Source: Oscillospiraceae bacterium (GTDB taxonomy: Bacteria; Bacillota; Clostridia; Oscillospirales; Oscillospiraceae). From it: a DNA stretch of 64,000 nucleotides. Shown here piece after piece: positions 18,890-26,714 of this stretch (its first letter is position 1; every line of letters starts with the position of its first letter). The DNA is taken from contig SVMM01000002.1 of assembly GCA_015067435.1 (NCBI GenBank), positions 1 through 64,000 of the forward strand, written 5' to 3'. The translations under genes were made by a program, and so were the position numbers. The notes below the pieces were generated by a model that was not told where the DNA came from, did no database searches, and saw only the letters and a list, made by a program, of their open reading frames with translations.

Positions 18890-18929
18890 TTGACAAACTG
18901 TAGCTACTGTATATACTGTGTATAGACAG
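18890..18929 (+). promoter_or_regulatory. Promoter and dyad operator of the GntR/ABC cassette
   Basis: The sigma-A -35 TTGACA is at 18890-18895 and the -10 TATACT at 18912-18917 with a 16-base spacer. A dyad at 18907-18929 covers the -10: the left half is CTGT-A-TATAC and the right half GTATA-G-ACAG, with three bases between. Nine of the eleven base pairs of the two arms match. Placement and symmetry fit repression by the GntR protein encoded immediately downstream. Confidence 0.72.
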
Positions 18930-18948
18930 CAAGAGAGGAGTGTACAGC

Positions 18949-19320
18949 TTGAACATCCTGATCGACAACAAAAGCGGCGCGCCGATCTACGACCAGATCT
19001 ATAGTCAGATCAAGGCGCAGATCGTAAACGGCGCGGTGCGCGAGGACGAAGCGCTGCCGTCGATCCGCAATCTCGCCAAGGATCTGCGCGTGAGCGTTAT
19101 CACGACCAAGCGCGCCTACGACGAGCTGGAGCGCGAGGGCTTCATCTACACGGTGGCGGGGAAGGGCTGCTTCGTCGCGCCGAAGAATCTGGAGCTGCTG
19201 CGCGAGGAGAACCTCAAGGCGATCGAGGGGCACCTGGAAGAGGCGGCGCGTCTGGCGGCAAGCTGCGATATCGGCAAAGAAGAGCTTATTGACATGCTTC
19301 GGCTTTTTATGGAGGAATAG
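18949..19320 (+). CDS. GntR-family regulator, YtrA type
   Basis: A 123-residue transcription factor: winged helix-turn-helix (PIYDQIYSQIKAQIVNGAV near 12-30, LPSIRNLAKDLRVSVITTKRAY near 37-58) with a short helical tail for dimerisation, typical of the YtrA subfamily that controls ABC exporters. The TTG at 18949 is the best start because it lies eight bases from GAGGAG; a GTG at 18940 overlaps that site. The ABC genes follow with 3- and 1-base gaps, and a dyad sits on its own promoter, so it is probably an autorepressor released by a small molecule such as a cell-wall drug. Confidence 0.87.
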   Translation: MNILIDNKSGAPIYDQIYSQIKAQIVNGAVREDEALPSIRNLAKDLRVSVITTKRAYDELEREGFIYTVAGKGCFVAPKNLELLREENLKAIEGHLEEAARLAASCDIGKEELIDMLRLFMEE

Positions 19321-19323
19321 AGA

Positions 19324-20166
19324 ATGAACGCATTGGAATTGAGGGGGCTGCAAAAGAACTACGGCGATTTTATGCTTGGCCCGTTGGATCTGACGCTGCC
19401 CGCGGGCTGCATCATGGGCCTGGTCGGCGAGAACGGCGCGGGCAAGACCACGACCATCAAGCTGATCCTCGACATGATATCGCGCGACGGCGGCACGGTG
19501 TCGCTCTATGGGAAGGACGCGAAAGAGAGCTATCCGCTCGGCAAGGAGGAGATCGGCGTTGTGCTCGACGAGGTGGGTTTTTCCGCCTGTCTGAACGCGC
19601 TGGAGGTCGGCAAGATCATGCGCGGCGTCTACCGCAACTGGGATCAGGCGGTATATGAGGGATACCTCCGCCGCTTCGAGCTGCCGGAGAAAAAGAAGTT
19701 CAAGGACTACTCGCTCGGCATGAAGAAAAAGCTCGGCATCGCCGCGGCGCTCTCGCACAACGCGCGGCTGCTGGTGCTCGACGAGCCGACGGGCGGTCTC
19801 GATCCCGTGGTGCGGGACGAGGTGGTTGACATCTTCTCCGAGTTTACGCGGGACGAGAGCCACGCGGTGCTGATCTCGTCGCACATCGTCAGCGACCTCG
19901 AAAAGCTCTGCGACTACATCGCGTTTCTGCACAGGGGAAAACTGATGCTGTGCGAGGAAAAGGACGAGCTGTGCGAGGAATACGGCGTCGCGCGCTGCTC
20001 GCTCGAAGATTTTGCGGCAATCGAGCCGTCTGCTGTGCTCGGCAAACGCGAAACGCCCTACGGCATCGAAGCGCTGCTCCGCCGCGCGGACGCGCCGGCG
20101 GGCATGGAGTTGGGCCGTATCGACATCGAGGACCTGTTTGTGCTGATGGTAAAGGAGGCAAAGTGA
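19324..20166 (+). CDS. ABC transporter ATP-binding protein
   Basis: 280-residue nucleotide-binding subunit of an ABC-2 type exporter. Walker A GENGAGKT is at residues 35-42, the signature is YSLGMKKKLGIAAAL near 136-150, and Walker B LLVLDEPTGGLDP near 154-166; the switch histidine is in LISSHIVSDLE. It pairs with the permease that begins one base after its stop. Substrate unknown; YtrA-linked exporters often respond to peptide antibiotics. Confidence 0.9.
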   Translation: MNALELRGLQKNYGDFMLGPLDLTLPAGCIMGLVGENGAGKTTTIKLILDMISRDGGTVSLYGKDAKESYPLGKEEIGVVLDEVGFSACLNALEVGKIMRGVYRNWDQAVYEGYLRRFELPEKKKFKDYSLGMKKKLGIAAALSHNARLLVLDEPTGGLDPVVRDEVVDIFSEFTRDESHAVLISSHIVSDLEKLCDYIAFLHRGKLMLCEEKDELCEEYGVARCSLEDFAAIEPSAVLGKRETPYGIEALLRRADAPAGMELGRIDIEDLFVLMVKEAK

Positions 20167-20167
20167 A

Positions 20168-20779
20168 ATGAAGGGACTGCTGCTCAAGGATTGGTATTTA
20201 TCGGTCAAGTACGCACGCACGCTGCTGCTGGTCTCCGTTGTGTTTCTGGTGTTGAGCCCGTTTGCCGGTGATAATTGGTTTTTTCGCCTGTATCCCAGCA
20301 TCATGATCGGGATGCTTCCCTCGACGCTGTACAGCTATGACGAGCGGGAGAAGTGGACGGAGTATGTGCAGTCGATGCCGGTTTCCCGCGCGCTGTACGT
20401 GACGGAGAAATACGTCTACGGCGCGCTGACCATCGCCGCCTACCTAGCGGTGATGACGATTCTGCACTTGATTTTCGGCACCGGGAGCCTCGTCGCATCG
20501 CTTGAGATCTCGCTCTCGATCGGTCTTGTGGCGCCCGCACTGCTGCTGCCGCTGCTTTTCAAGTTTGGTGCGGAGAAAGGCCGCATTGCGTATTTGGTTC
20601 TCATGGGCGGCTTGTTTGCGGCAACGCTCATTTTAACCAACAGCGCCGGGGAAGCCTCTCTCAATCCGGGTTTCCGCTTCGCGGGTCTCCCCGTCTGGCT
20701 GCTGTTCGCTGCCGTGGCGGTGATCTACGTGCTCTCGTGGCGCCTTTCGGTGGCGCTGTATCAAAAGCGTGAGCTCTGA
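20168..20779 (+). CDS. ABC-2 type permease
   Basis: 203-residue membrane protein with about six hydrophobic segments. The cytosolic patch DEREKWTEYVQSMPVSRALYV near 56-76 is typical of ABC2_membrane_5/YtrC-like subunits that partner GntR-YtrA cassettes. It is the last gene of the regulator-ATPase-permease operon. Substrate cannot be read from sequence. Confidence 0.85.
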   Translation: MKGLLLKDWYLSVKYARTLLLVSVVFLVLSPFAGDNWFFRLYPSIMIGMLPSTLYSYDEREKWTEYVQSMPVSRALYVTEKYVYGALTIAAYLAVMTILHLIFGTGSLVASLEISLSIGLVAPALLLPLLFKFGAEKGRIAYLVLMGGLFAATLILTNSAGEASLNPGFRFAGLPVWLLFAAVAVIYVLSWRLSVALYQKREL

Positions 20780-20788
20780 TATGTGACA

Positions 20789-20817
20789 AGGAAGCGGGGC
20801 CGCGCGCCCCGCTTCCT
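20789..20817. terminator. Hairpin between convergent operons
   Basis: A perfect 12-base-pair stem (20789-20800 with 20806-20817) with a five-base loop lies between the permease stop and the sigG stop. T-runs on both sides are short, so termination may be weak, but the position fits a shared terminator. Confidence 0.65.
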
Positions 20818-21588
20818 CTATATTTGTCGTTTGATTGCCTTGATGGCATTTTTTTCCAGCCGCGACACCTGCGCCTGCGAGATGCCGATCTCACTTGACA
20901 CCTCCATCTGTGTCTTGCCGTCGGAGAAGCGCAGGGCAAGGATGTGCCGTTCCCGCGGCGTGAGCTTTGCCATCGCCTCCTTGAGCGCGATGCGCTCCAG
21001 CCAGTCCTCGTCGGTGTTCTTCGTGTCGCGCACCTGATCCATGACCGTCACGGCGTCGCCGCCGTCGGAGTAGATCGGGTCGAAGAGCGACACCGGGTCG
21101 ACAACCGCGTCCATCGCCATGACGACGTCCTCGCGGGGAATGTCCAGCTCGCGGGCGATCTGCTCCACCGTCGGGTCGCGCTGCTGCTCGCGCTGGAGCT
21201 TTTCCCGCGCCTGCAAAACGCGGTACGCCGTGTCGCGCATACTGCGGCTGACGCGGATGGCGCTGTTGTCGCGCAGATAACGCCGGATTTCGCCGATGAT
21301 CATCGGGACGCCGTAGGTTGAAAAACGGACGTTCTGGCTGACGTCGAAGTTATCGATCGCCTTGATGAGCCCCACGCAGCCGACCTGAAACAGGTCGTCG
21401 GCATTTTCCCCGCGTCCGGCAAAGCGCTGGATGACGGAGAGCACGAGCCGCAGATTGCCCTCCACCAGCCGCTCCCGCGCCGCCTTGTCGCCGGATTTGG
21501 CGCGCAGAAACAGCTCGTCCGTCTCCTCGGAGGAGATCACCGGCAGCTTTGCCGTATTCACGCCGCACAGTTCCACTTTTTCAAGCAT
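20818..21588 (-). CDS. sigG: RNA polymerase sporulation sigma factor SigG
   Basis: Late forespore sigma factor. The ATG at 21588 gives 256 residues and has a GGGAGG site seven bases away; the frame is open further upstream but without support. Region 2 is visible (GNLRLVLSVIQRFAGRGE, then DDLFQVGCVGLIKAIDNFD, RFSTYGVPMIIGEIRRYLRD), then region 3, then region 4 with the HTH EVSSEIGISQAQVSRLEK. The N-terminal VELCGVNTAKLPVI is the SigG hallmark that separates it from SigF. A SigF-like promoter lies just upstream, as expected for sigG. It stands alone between two convergent or divergent units. Confidence 0.93.
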   Translation of the reverse strand: MLEKVELCGVNTAKLPVISSEETDELFLRAKSGDKAARERLVEGNLRLVLSVIQRFAGRGENADDLFQVGCVGLIKAIDNFDVSQNVRFSTYGVPMIIGEIRRYLRDNSAIRVSRSMRDTAYRVLQAREKLQREQQRDPTVEQIARELDIPREDVVMAMDAVVDPVSLFDPIYSDGGDAVTVMDQVRDTKNTDEDWLERIALKEAMAKLTPRERHILALRFSDGKTQMEVSSEIGISQAQVSRLEKNAIKAIKRQI

Positions 21589-21614
21589 ACGAAAGCCTCC
21601 CTCGTCGATGCTTC

Positions 21615-21643
21615 TATTCTTTCCGCGGGGAAAGGAATCATAC
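21615..21643 (-). promoter_or_regulatory. SigF-like promoter of sigG
   Basis: On the minus strand the -10 GGAAAGAATA (21624 to 21615) fits the known SigF consensus GGNRANAMTW at every position. A -35-like GTATG lies at 21643 to 21639, giving a 14-base spacer, slightly short of the usual 15-16. sigG is a known SigF target in Bacillus. This is a reading by eye, not a scored hit. Confidence 0.5.
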
Positions 21644-21760
21644 GACGCCGGAGGCGATATATTTTTTACTTTTCGCGCTGTTTCGATGGACTTTTTCATC
21701 GAAAACGGGGTATTGCGCCGGCAAAGCCGGCGGGAATTGCCAAATGCCAAATCGAGGTTG

Positions 21761-21789
21761 TTGCTATTTGCCAACGGCTGTGGTATATT
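21761..21789 (+). promoter_or_regulatory. Sigma-A promoter of the MATE gene
   Basis: -35 TTGCTA (21761-21766), 17-base spacer, -10 TATATT (21784-21789), about 85 bases before the start. Upstream is a small hairpin (CGCCGGC-AAA-GCCGGCG, about 21717-21733) and GCCAAAT-like repeats of unknown meaning. Confidence 0.5.
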
Positions 21790-21872
21790 GTAAAAGGAGT
21801 ATTGGAAATTGCCGTATCTGAGCGCAGGGCGGAAGTATGTGAAATCCGCAGGTTGAAAAGGAGGCGAGCCGT

Positions 21873-23249
21873 TTGCGGCAGGTCGTGCGGGACAGACACC
21901 GATACCTGACCGAAACGCCGATCCCAACGCTGATCTGGCAGCTCTCCGCGCCCGCCATCATCAGTATGCTGGTGACGGGAATCTACAACTCCGCCGACAC
22001 GTATTTTGTCGGGCGCATCTCCACGCAGGCCACGGCGGCGGTGGGACTTGTTTTCACCGTCATGGCGATCATTCAGGCGCTCGGCTTCTTCTGCGGCCAC
22101 GGCTCCGGCAATCTGCTCTCGCGCCTGCTCGGCGCGGGGGAGACGGAAAAGGCGAACGAGATCGCGGCGACCGGCTTCGCGCTGGCGCTGCTGATCGGGC
22201 TTGCGGTCGCCGGCGCGGGGAACCGGTACGCGACGGAGCTTGCCGATTTCCTCGGCGCGACGGATTCGGCGCGGGAGGACACGATCGCCTATATGCGCAT
22301 CATCCTGCTCGGCGCGCCGTTCATGACGGGGCAGTTTGTCATCAACAACCAGCTCCGCTTTCAGGGCAGCGCGTTCTACGCGATGCTCGGGCTGATGTGC
22401 GGCGCGGTCATCAACATCGGGCTCGATCCGCTGCTGATGTTTGTCTGCGGGCTTGGCATCCGCGGCGCGGCGATCGCCACCGTCAGCGGACAGATGGTGA
22501 GCTTCGCGGCGCTGCTGGTTGGGAGCAGCCGCGGGCAGAACATCCGCCTGCACCTTAAAAACGTCCGCCTGACCGGTGAGAATCTTGCGCAGATCGTCAA
22601 CGGCGGCATGCCGTCCCTGATGCGTCAGGGTATGGCGGCGGTCTCGACGCTGCTGCTCAATCGTTTCGCCAAGCTGTACGGCGGGGACGCCGCCATCGCC
22701 GGAATGTCCATCGTTTCGCGCATCCTGATGCTGCAGGTCTCGGCGCTCATCGGCTTCGGACAGGGCTACCAGCCGGTGTGCTCGTACAACTACGGCGCGG
22801 GGCTGTACGCACGCGTGAAGGAGGGCTACCGCTTCTGTGTCCGGTACGGTACGGTCATGCTGACGGTCAGCGGCGCGGTGTGCCTTCTTGCGGCGAGACC
22901 CATCGTCGGCTGGTTCCGCGACGATCCGGAGGTCGTCGCGGTCGGTACGGCGGCGCTGCGCTGGCAGGCGGCGGTGCTGCCGCTGCTTGCCGCATCGATC
23001 CTGACCAATATGATGCTGCAGGCGAGCGGGAAGGGGCTCAAGGCGTCGATCACCTCGTCCGCGCGCAACGGGATCTTCTTTATTCCGCTCATCCTGATCC
23101 TGCCGCGCTGCTTCGGTCTGGCGGGCGTTGAGATGACGCAGGCGTGGGCGGATGTTCTGACCTTTATTCTGTGCGTGCCCATCGCACGCGCAGAGCTGCG
23201 CGCCATGGACGGCGGCACGGAAAATGAGACGGGGAGGGTCGCGTTGTGA
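21873..23249 (+). CDS. MATE family multidrug/metabolite exporter
   Basis: 458-residue membrane protein with about twelve hydrophobic helices and the MATE pattern: IPTLIWQLSAPAIISML at the N-terminus, NSADTYFVGR near residue 41, and the second half starting GGMPSLMRQGMAAVSTLLLN near 243. It would export drugs or metabolites using Na+ or H+. The start is TTG at 21873, chosen because AAAAGGAGG lies eight bases before it. Its stop overlaps the GTG of the next gene by four bases, so the two proteins are probably made together. Confidence 0.88.
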   Translation: MRQVVRDRHRYLTETPIPTLIWQLSAPAIISMLVTGIYNSADTYFVGRISTQATAAVGLVFTVMAIIQALGFFCGHGSGNLLSRLLGAGETEKANEIAATGFALALLIGLAVAGAGNRYATELADFLGATDSAREDTIAYMRIILLGAPFMTGQFVINNQLRFQGSAFYAMLGLMCGAVINIGLDPLLMFVCGLGIRGAAIATVSGQMVSFAALLVGSSRGQNIRLHLKNVRLTGENLAQIVNGGMPSLMRQGMAAVSTLLLNRFAKLYGGDAAIAGMSIVSRILMLQVSALIGFGQGYQPVCSYNYGAGLYARVKEGYRFCVRYGTVMLTVSGAVCLLAARPIVGWFRDDPEVVAVGTAALRWQAAVLPLLAASILTNMMLQASGKGLKASITSSARNGIFFIPLILILPRCFGLAGVEMTQAWADVLTFILCVPIARAELRAMDGGTENETGRVAL

Positions 23250-24220
23250 ATAAGCAGATATTCAGCTTGCTCAGCGCCATCTGCGCGAGCCCGTATATGA
23301 CCGGCGACAACCGGCTGAACTCGCAGTATGCGCGCGTGGAGATGTTCTATGACCGCGGCGATTATTATGACTGCGTCGCCGCGTGCAGCGCGCTGTTTGA
23401 GCAGCTGATGGTCGGGCTGTACCGCAGCGTCACAGGCGTGGACGAGAAGCTGCCGGTCATCCTCAGCGACATCGACTTCTGGAAAATCGTTGACAACAAG
23501 CCGTTCTGCGACACCGCCGGGATGCTGCAATATGCGTGCTACCGCCTCATTGAGGAAGGGGGCGGCGATACGGAGCCGGAAAAAGCGGCAAATCTTGCGC
23601 GCTCCGGACTGGACGACGTCATCAGCTTTGCAGACGGCTTTCTCGCAGAGTACGGGCAGGAGAAGTGCCTTGATCCCATCGTGCTGGACCATGCGGACGT
23701 CCGCGCGCGCATCGTCCGCCAGACGGAATCGCTGCGCGAGCAGCTGGAGGGGGCGGGATGTCGGGACGGAATGTCCATGCAGCCGCCGCACATGAACGCG
23801 TGCCTGCTGGACGCGACGGAGCGGGAGACAAGGCTCTGGGCGGAGTTTTTTGCCGGACAGCTCCGCAGGGCGGGGCTTCTGTCGTCGTCTGAGCTGCGCG
23901 TTTTGGACGCCGATCAGGTCGTGACCGAGCGCGTGGGTATGACAAATGAGTTCATCCGCCGCGCGGCGGCGGGCGCGAACGGCGCGGCGCTGCTCATCGA
24001 GCAGATGGAGATGTTCGACATGCCCTGTGTGGGCGGCAGCCTGATAGACCGCGCGCTGCGCACGATCCTCTCTGCCGCGGAGATTTACCGCGGTTCGCTC
24101 TGCATCATCCTTGCGGCACAGGGCGACAGCCTGACGAAAGCGATGCGCCGCGACGAGCGGAGCGAGGAATACTTCCCCCTGACGCTGTCCTTCGGCAAGC
24201 AGGGCGCAAAGCGCCGCTGA
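23246..24220 (+). CDS. Degenerate AAA protein of CbbX/SpoVK type (predicted pseudo-ATPase)
   Basis: 324 residues. Residues 1-180 are helical and unrecognised. Residues 181-316 follow the CbbX/CfxQ/SpoVK AAA core in register: HMNACLL (usual HMxFxGN), DATERETR where GTGKTT should be, RRAGLLSSSELRVLDADQVVTERVG (usual LG-L-E-R-DLV-YVG), then AALLIEQM in place of LFIDEA, IDRALRTIL, SLCIILAAQGD (usual VIxAGYPD) and EEYFPLTLSF. The P-loop lysine and Walker B DE are gone, so ATP hydrolysis is unlikely; a binding or scaffold role is inferred. It is translationally coupled to the MATE exporter. The alignment is from memory of the family. Confidence 0.6.
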   Translation: MNKQIFSLLSAICASPYMTGDNRLNSQYARVEMFYDRGDYYDCVAACSALFEQLMVGLYRSVTGVDEKLPVILSDIDFWKIVDNKPFCDTAGMLQYACYRLIEEGGGDTEPEKAANLARSGLDDVISFADGFLAEYGQEKCLDPIVLDHADVRARIVRQTESLREQLEGAGCRDGMSMQPPHMNACLLDATERETRLWAEFFAGQLRRAGLLSSSELRVLDADQVVTERVGMTNEFIRRAAAGANGAALLIEQMEMFDMPCVGGSLIDRALRTILSAAEIYRGSLCIILAAQGDSLTKAMRRDERSEEYFPLTLSFGKQGAKRR

Positions 24221-24260
24221 CGCAGGGGAAAGATATCTGCATATCCATTTTTGACACGAA

Positions 24261-24300
24261 AAACGCCCGTCTTGCTCTGAATGGAACAAGACAGGCGTTT
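24261..24300. terminator. Bidirectional terminator
   Basis: Stem 24261-24274 with 24287-24300 (14 positions, one mismatch), with T-rich ends on both strands. It serves the pseudo-AAA gene on the plus strand and the end of the T-box operon on the minus strand. Confidence 0.85.
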
Positions 24301-24343
24301 CTTATGTTGTTGATATCAACTCACAGTGGCAATCGCCAGTCGT

Positions 24344-25414
24344 TCAGCATACCGGAACGATCCAGCCGTGCGGATCGGCGACACGGCCCCACTGGATGCC
24401 GGTCAACTCGTTGTAGAGCGCCTGCGTGAGCGGGCCGATGCTGCCGTCGCCGATCTGGTACTCCTTGCCCTGATAGATCAGCTTGCCGATGGGGGAGACG
24501 ACCGCGGCGGTGCCGCAGCCCCACGCCTCCTCAATGGCGCCGGCTTCGACCGCCTTGACAAACTCGTCGACGGAGAACAGGCGTTCGCTGACGCTCTGCC
24601 CCTTGTCGCGCAGCAGCTGGAGAATAGAGCGGCGCGTGACGCCCGGGAGCACCGTGCCGGTCTCCAGCGTGGGCGTGACGACCTCGCCGTTGATCTTGAA
24701 CATGACGTTCATGCTGCCGACTTCCTCGATATACTGCTTCGACGCGCCGTCCAGCCACAGCACCTGCGAGATGCCCTTCTCCTCGGCGCGCATTCCGGCG
24801 CGCTGCGCCGCGGCGTAGTTGCCGCCGCATTTTGCGAAGCCCGTGCCGCCGCGCACCGTGCGCGCGTCCTCGGTTTCGATGGCGATGCTCACCGGCTTGA
24901 GACCGGTTTTGTAGTAGCAGCCGACAGGGGAGAGGATCACGACGAACAGGCAGCGGTCGGTGCAGTGCAGCGAGACGTCAGGCTCCACAGACATGACGAT
25001 CGGGCGGATGTAAAGGGATTCTCCCTCACCGGACGGAACCCAGTCTTTGTCCAGCTCGACCAGCGTTTTGATCGCCTGCAGCGCGTCGTCGGGATCGAGA
25101 CGGGGCAGCGCCAGACGGTCGGCGGAGTTGTTGATGCGCTCGATGTTGCAGTCGGGACGGAACAGCTGGATATGCCCCTCCGCCGTGCGGTACGCCTTGA
25201 GCCCCTCAAACACGTCCATGGCGTAGTTGAGCACCGCGGCGCTCGGCTCGATGGGCAGCGGGCCGTAGGGGACGATGCGGGGATCGTGCCAGCCCTCGGC
25301 GGAGTTGAAATCCATGAGGAACATATGGTCGGTAAACGTGGTGCCAAAGGATACCTTCGACATATCGGGCTTCGCCTTGGGCGCGGTCGTCTTTTCGATG
25401 CGAATGTTCAGCAT
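24344..25414 (-). CDS. ilvE: Branched-chain amino acid aminotransferase
   Basis: PLP enzyme interconverting Ile, Leu or Val with their 2-oxoacids, with glutamate as amino donor. 356 residues, the type II BCAT length. Fold class IV features: DVFEGLKAYRT near residue 69, the PLP lysine in FAKCGGNYAAAQ near 193-204, EVGSMNVMF near 230, and the GTGTAAVVSPIG-like CGTAAVVSPIG near 315. Start ATG has AGGAGG six bases upstream. It is the last gene of the T-box operon, ten bases after the oxidoreductase gamma subunit. In this setting it should run from 2-oxoacid to amino acid. Confidence 0.94.
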   Translation of the reverse strand: MLNIRIEKTTAPKAKPDMSKVSFGTTFTDHMFLMDFNSAEGWHDPRIVPYGPLPIEPSAAVLNYAMDVFEGLKAYRTAEGHIQLFRPDCNIERINNSADRLALPRLDPDDALQAIKTLVELDKDWVPSGEGESLYIRPIVMSVEPDVSLHCTDRCLFVVILSPVGCYYKTGLKPVSIAIETEDARTVRGGTGFAKCGGNYAAAQRAGMRAEEKGISQVLWLDGASKQYIEEVGSMNVMFKINGEVVTPTLETGTVLPGVTRRSILQLLRDKGQSVSERLFSVDEFVKAVEAGAIEEAWGCGTAAVVSPIGKLIYQGKEYQIGDGSIGPLTQALYNELTGIQWGRVADPHGWIVPVC

Positions 25415-25424
25415 GATATCCTCC

Positions 25425-25955
25425 TTATTTACTCAAATACAAATCAACAGCCTTGCGGTTCGGTGCGAGGAACTTTTCCTTGCGGCCGGAGAACATGTGC
25501 TCCAGCTCCGCGTAGACCGTCTCGTACTTCACGACGCCGGTCTCCTTGAGGATCGCGCCGAGCATGACCATGTTGGCGGCGCGGTCGACGCCGAGCTTCT
25601 GTGCCTCCTCGTTCGCCGGGACCTCGATGACGCGGATGTCGCTCCGCTTCGCCTTTTCAGGGATCAGCGAGCTGTTCATGAACAGCAGCCCGCTGGGCTT
25701 GACCATCGGCTCAAAGCGCGTGAGGCTGGGGAGGTTCATCACCACCAGCACGTCGCACTCGTTGATGAGCGGGCAGCTGATGGGCTTGTCGGAGATCACG
25801 ACCGTGGCGTTGGCGGTGCCGCCGCGCATTTCGGGGCCGTAGGAGGGAAGAAACGTGACCTCGTTGCCCTCCTCCATGGAGGCCTTGGCGATGAGCTGGC
25901 CGATGGCGAGGGCGCCCTGGCCGCCGCTGCCGGCAAAAAACATCTTTTTCAGCAT
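25425..25955 (-). CDS. 2-oxoacid:ferredoxin oxidoreductase gamma subunit (VorC/KorC type)
   Basis: 176-residue pyruvate-ferredoxin oxidoreductase gamma domain: FAGSGGQGALAIGQLIAKA near 7-25 and SYGPEMRGGTANATVVIS near 39-56. The family binds CoA and helps join subunits. Start ATG follows GAGGTGA. It lies 15 bases after the beta gene and ten before ilvE. Confidence 0.92.
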   Translation of the reverse strand: MLKKMFFAGSGGQGALAIGQLIAKASMEEGNEVTFLPSYGPEMRGGTANATVVISDKPISCPLINECDVLVVMNLPSLTRFEPMVKPSGLLFMNSSLIPEKAKRSDIRVIEVPANEEAQKLGVDRAANMVMLGAILKETGVVKYETVYAELEHMFSGRKEKFLAPNRKAVDLYLSK

Positions 25956-25970
25956 TTCACGTCACCTCGC

Positions 25971-26714
25971 TCAATAGCCTTCCGGGCGCTTGAAGTTCTT
26001 CACGGGATAGTACGCCGCCATCTCCGTCTCGACCCACTTGAGCGCGTCCGCCGGTGCAAGCCCCCAGTTGGTGGGGCAGGCGGAGAGGAATTCGACAAAG
26101 GTGAAGCCGAGGCCCGCCGCCTGAATGTCGAGCGCGGTCTGGATCGCCTTCTTTGCCTTGCGGACGTTCGCGGGGTTGTTGAGCATGACGCGCTCGACAA
26201 ACACGGCGCAGTCGATGGTGGCGAGCATCTCGCACACGCGCAGCGGCATACCTGCCTGCTCGACGGTGCGTCCGTTCACGGCGGTGGTCGCCTTCTGGCC
26301 GATCAGCGTGGTGGGTGCCATCTGTCCGCCGGTCATGCCGTAGATGGCGTTGTTGATGAAAAACGTCGTGAACTTCTCACCGCGGTGCGCCGCGTGGACG
26401 ATCTCGCCCGCGCCGATGGAGGCGAGGTCGCCGTCGCCCTGATAGGTAAACACGACCTTGTCCGGATGGACGCGGCGGATGCCCGAAGCGATGGCGGGCG
26501 CGCGTCCGTGTGTGGATTCGCACATGTCGACGTTCATGAAGTGATGGGCGTTGATGGCGCAGCCGATGGGCACGACGCCGATGGCGCGGCCCAGATCGCC
26601 GCGCTCCTCCAGACACTCCATGATAAGCCGGTGCGCGATGCCGTGGGAGCAGCCGGGGCAGTAGCTGGTGTCGATGGGCACCATGCCCGCGGTGGGCTTG
26701 AATACGGTTTTCAC
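25971..26714 (-). CDS. 2-oxoacid:ferredoxin oxidoreductase beta subunit (TPP-binding)
   Basis: Thiamine diphosphate subunit of the four-part oxidoreductase. The start is GTG at 26714, overlapping the alpha stop (GTGA) and preceded by a perfect AGGAGGTGA; the frame open further upstream belongs to antisense noise. 247 residues. YCPGCSHGIAHRL near 18-30 carries a cluster-type CxxC, and the TPP/Mg motif is GDGDLASIGAGE ... NNAIYGMTGGQMAPT near 93-132. Confidence 0.93.
   Translation of the reverse strand: MKTVFKPTAGMVPIDTSYCPGCSHGIAHRLIMECLEERGDLGRAIGVVPIGCAINAHHFMNVDMCESTHGRAPAIASGIRRVHPDKVVFTYQGDGDLASIGAGEIVHAAHRGEKFTTFFINNAIYGMTGGQMAPTTLIGQKATTAVNGRTVEQAGMPLRVCEMLATIDCAVFVERVMLNNPANVRKAKKAIQTALDIQAAGLGFTFVEFLSACPTNWGLAPADALKWVETEMAAYYPVKNFKRPEGY

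Noticed and set aside
21803-21920. Possible leader peptide before the MATE gene, starting at a TTG behind AAAGGAG
   Set aside because: Runs out of frame into the MATE gene with Arg-rich low-complexity content and no regulatory pattern; not convincing.
24326-25549. A 407-codon plus-strand frame opposite ilvE
   Set aside because: Mirror of ilvE codon bias; ilvE has full BCAT motifs and operon context.
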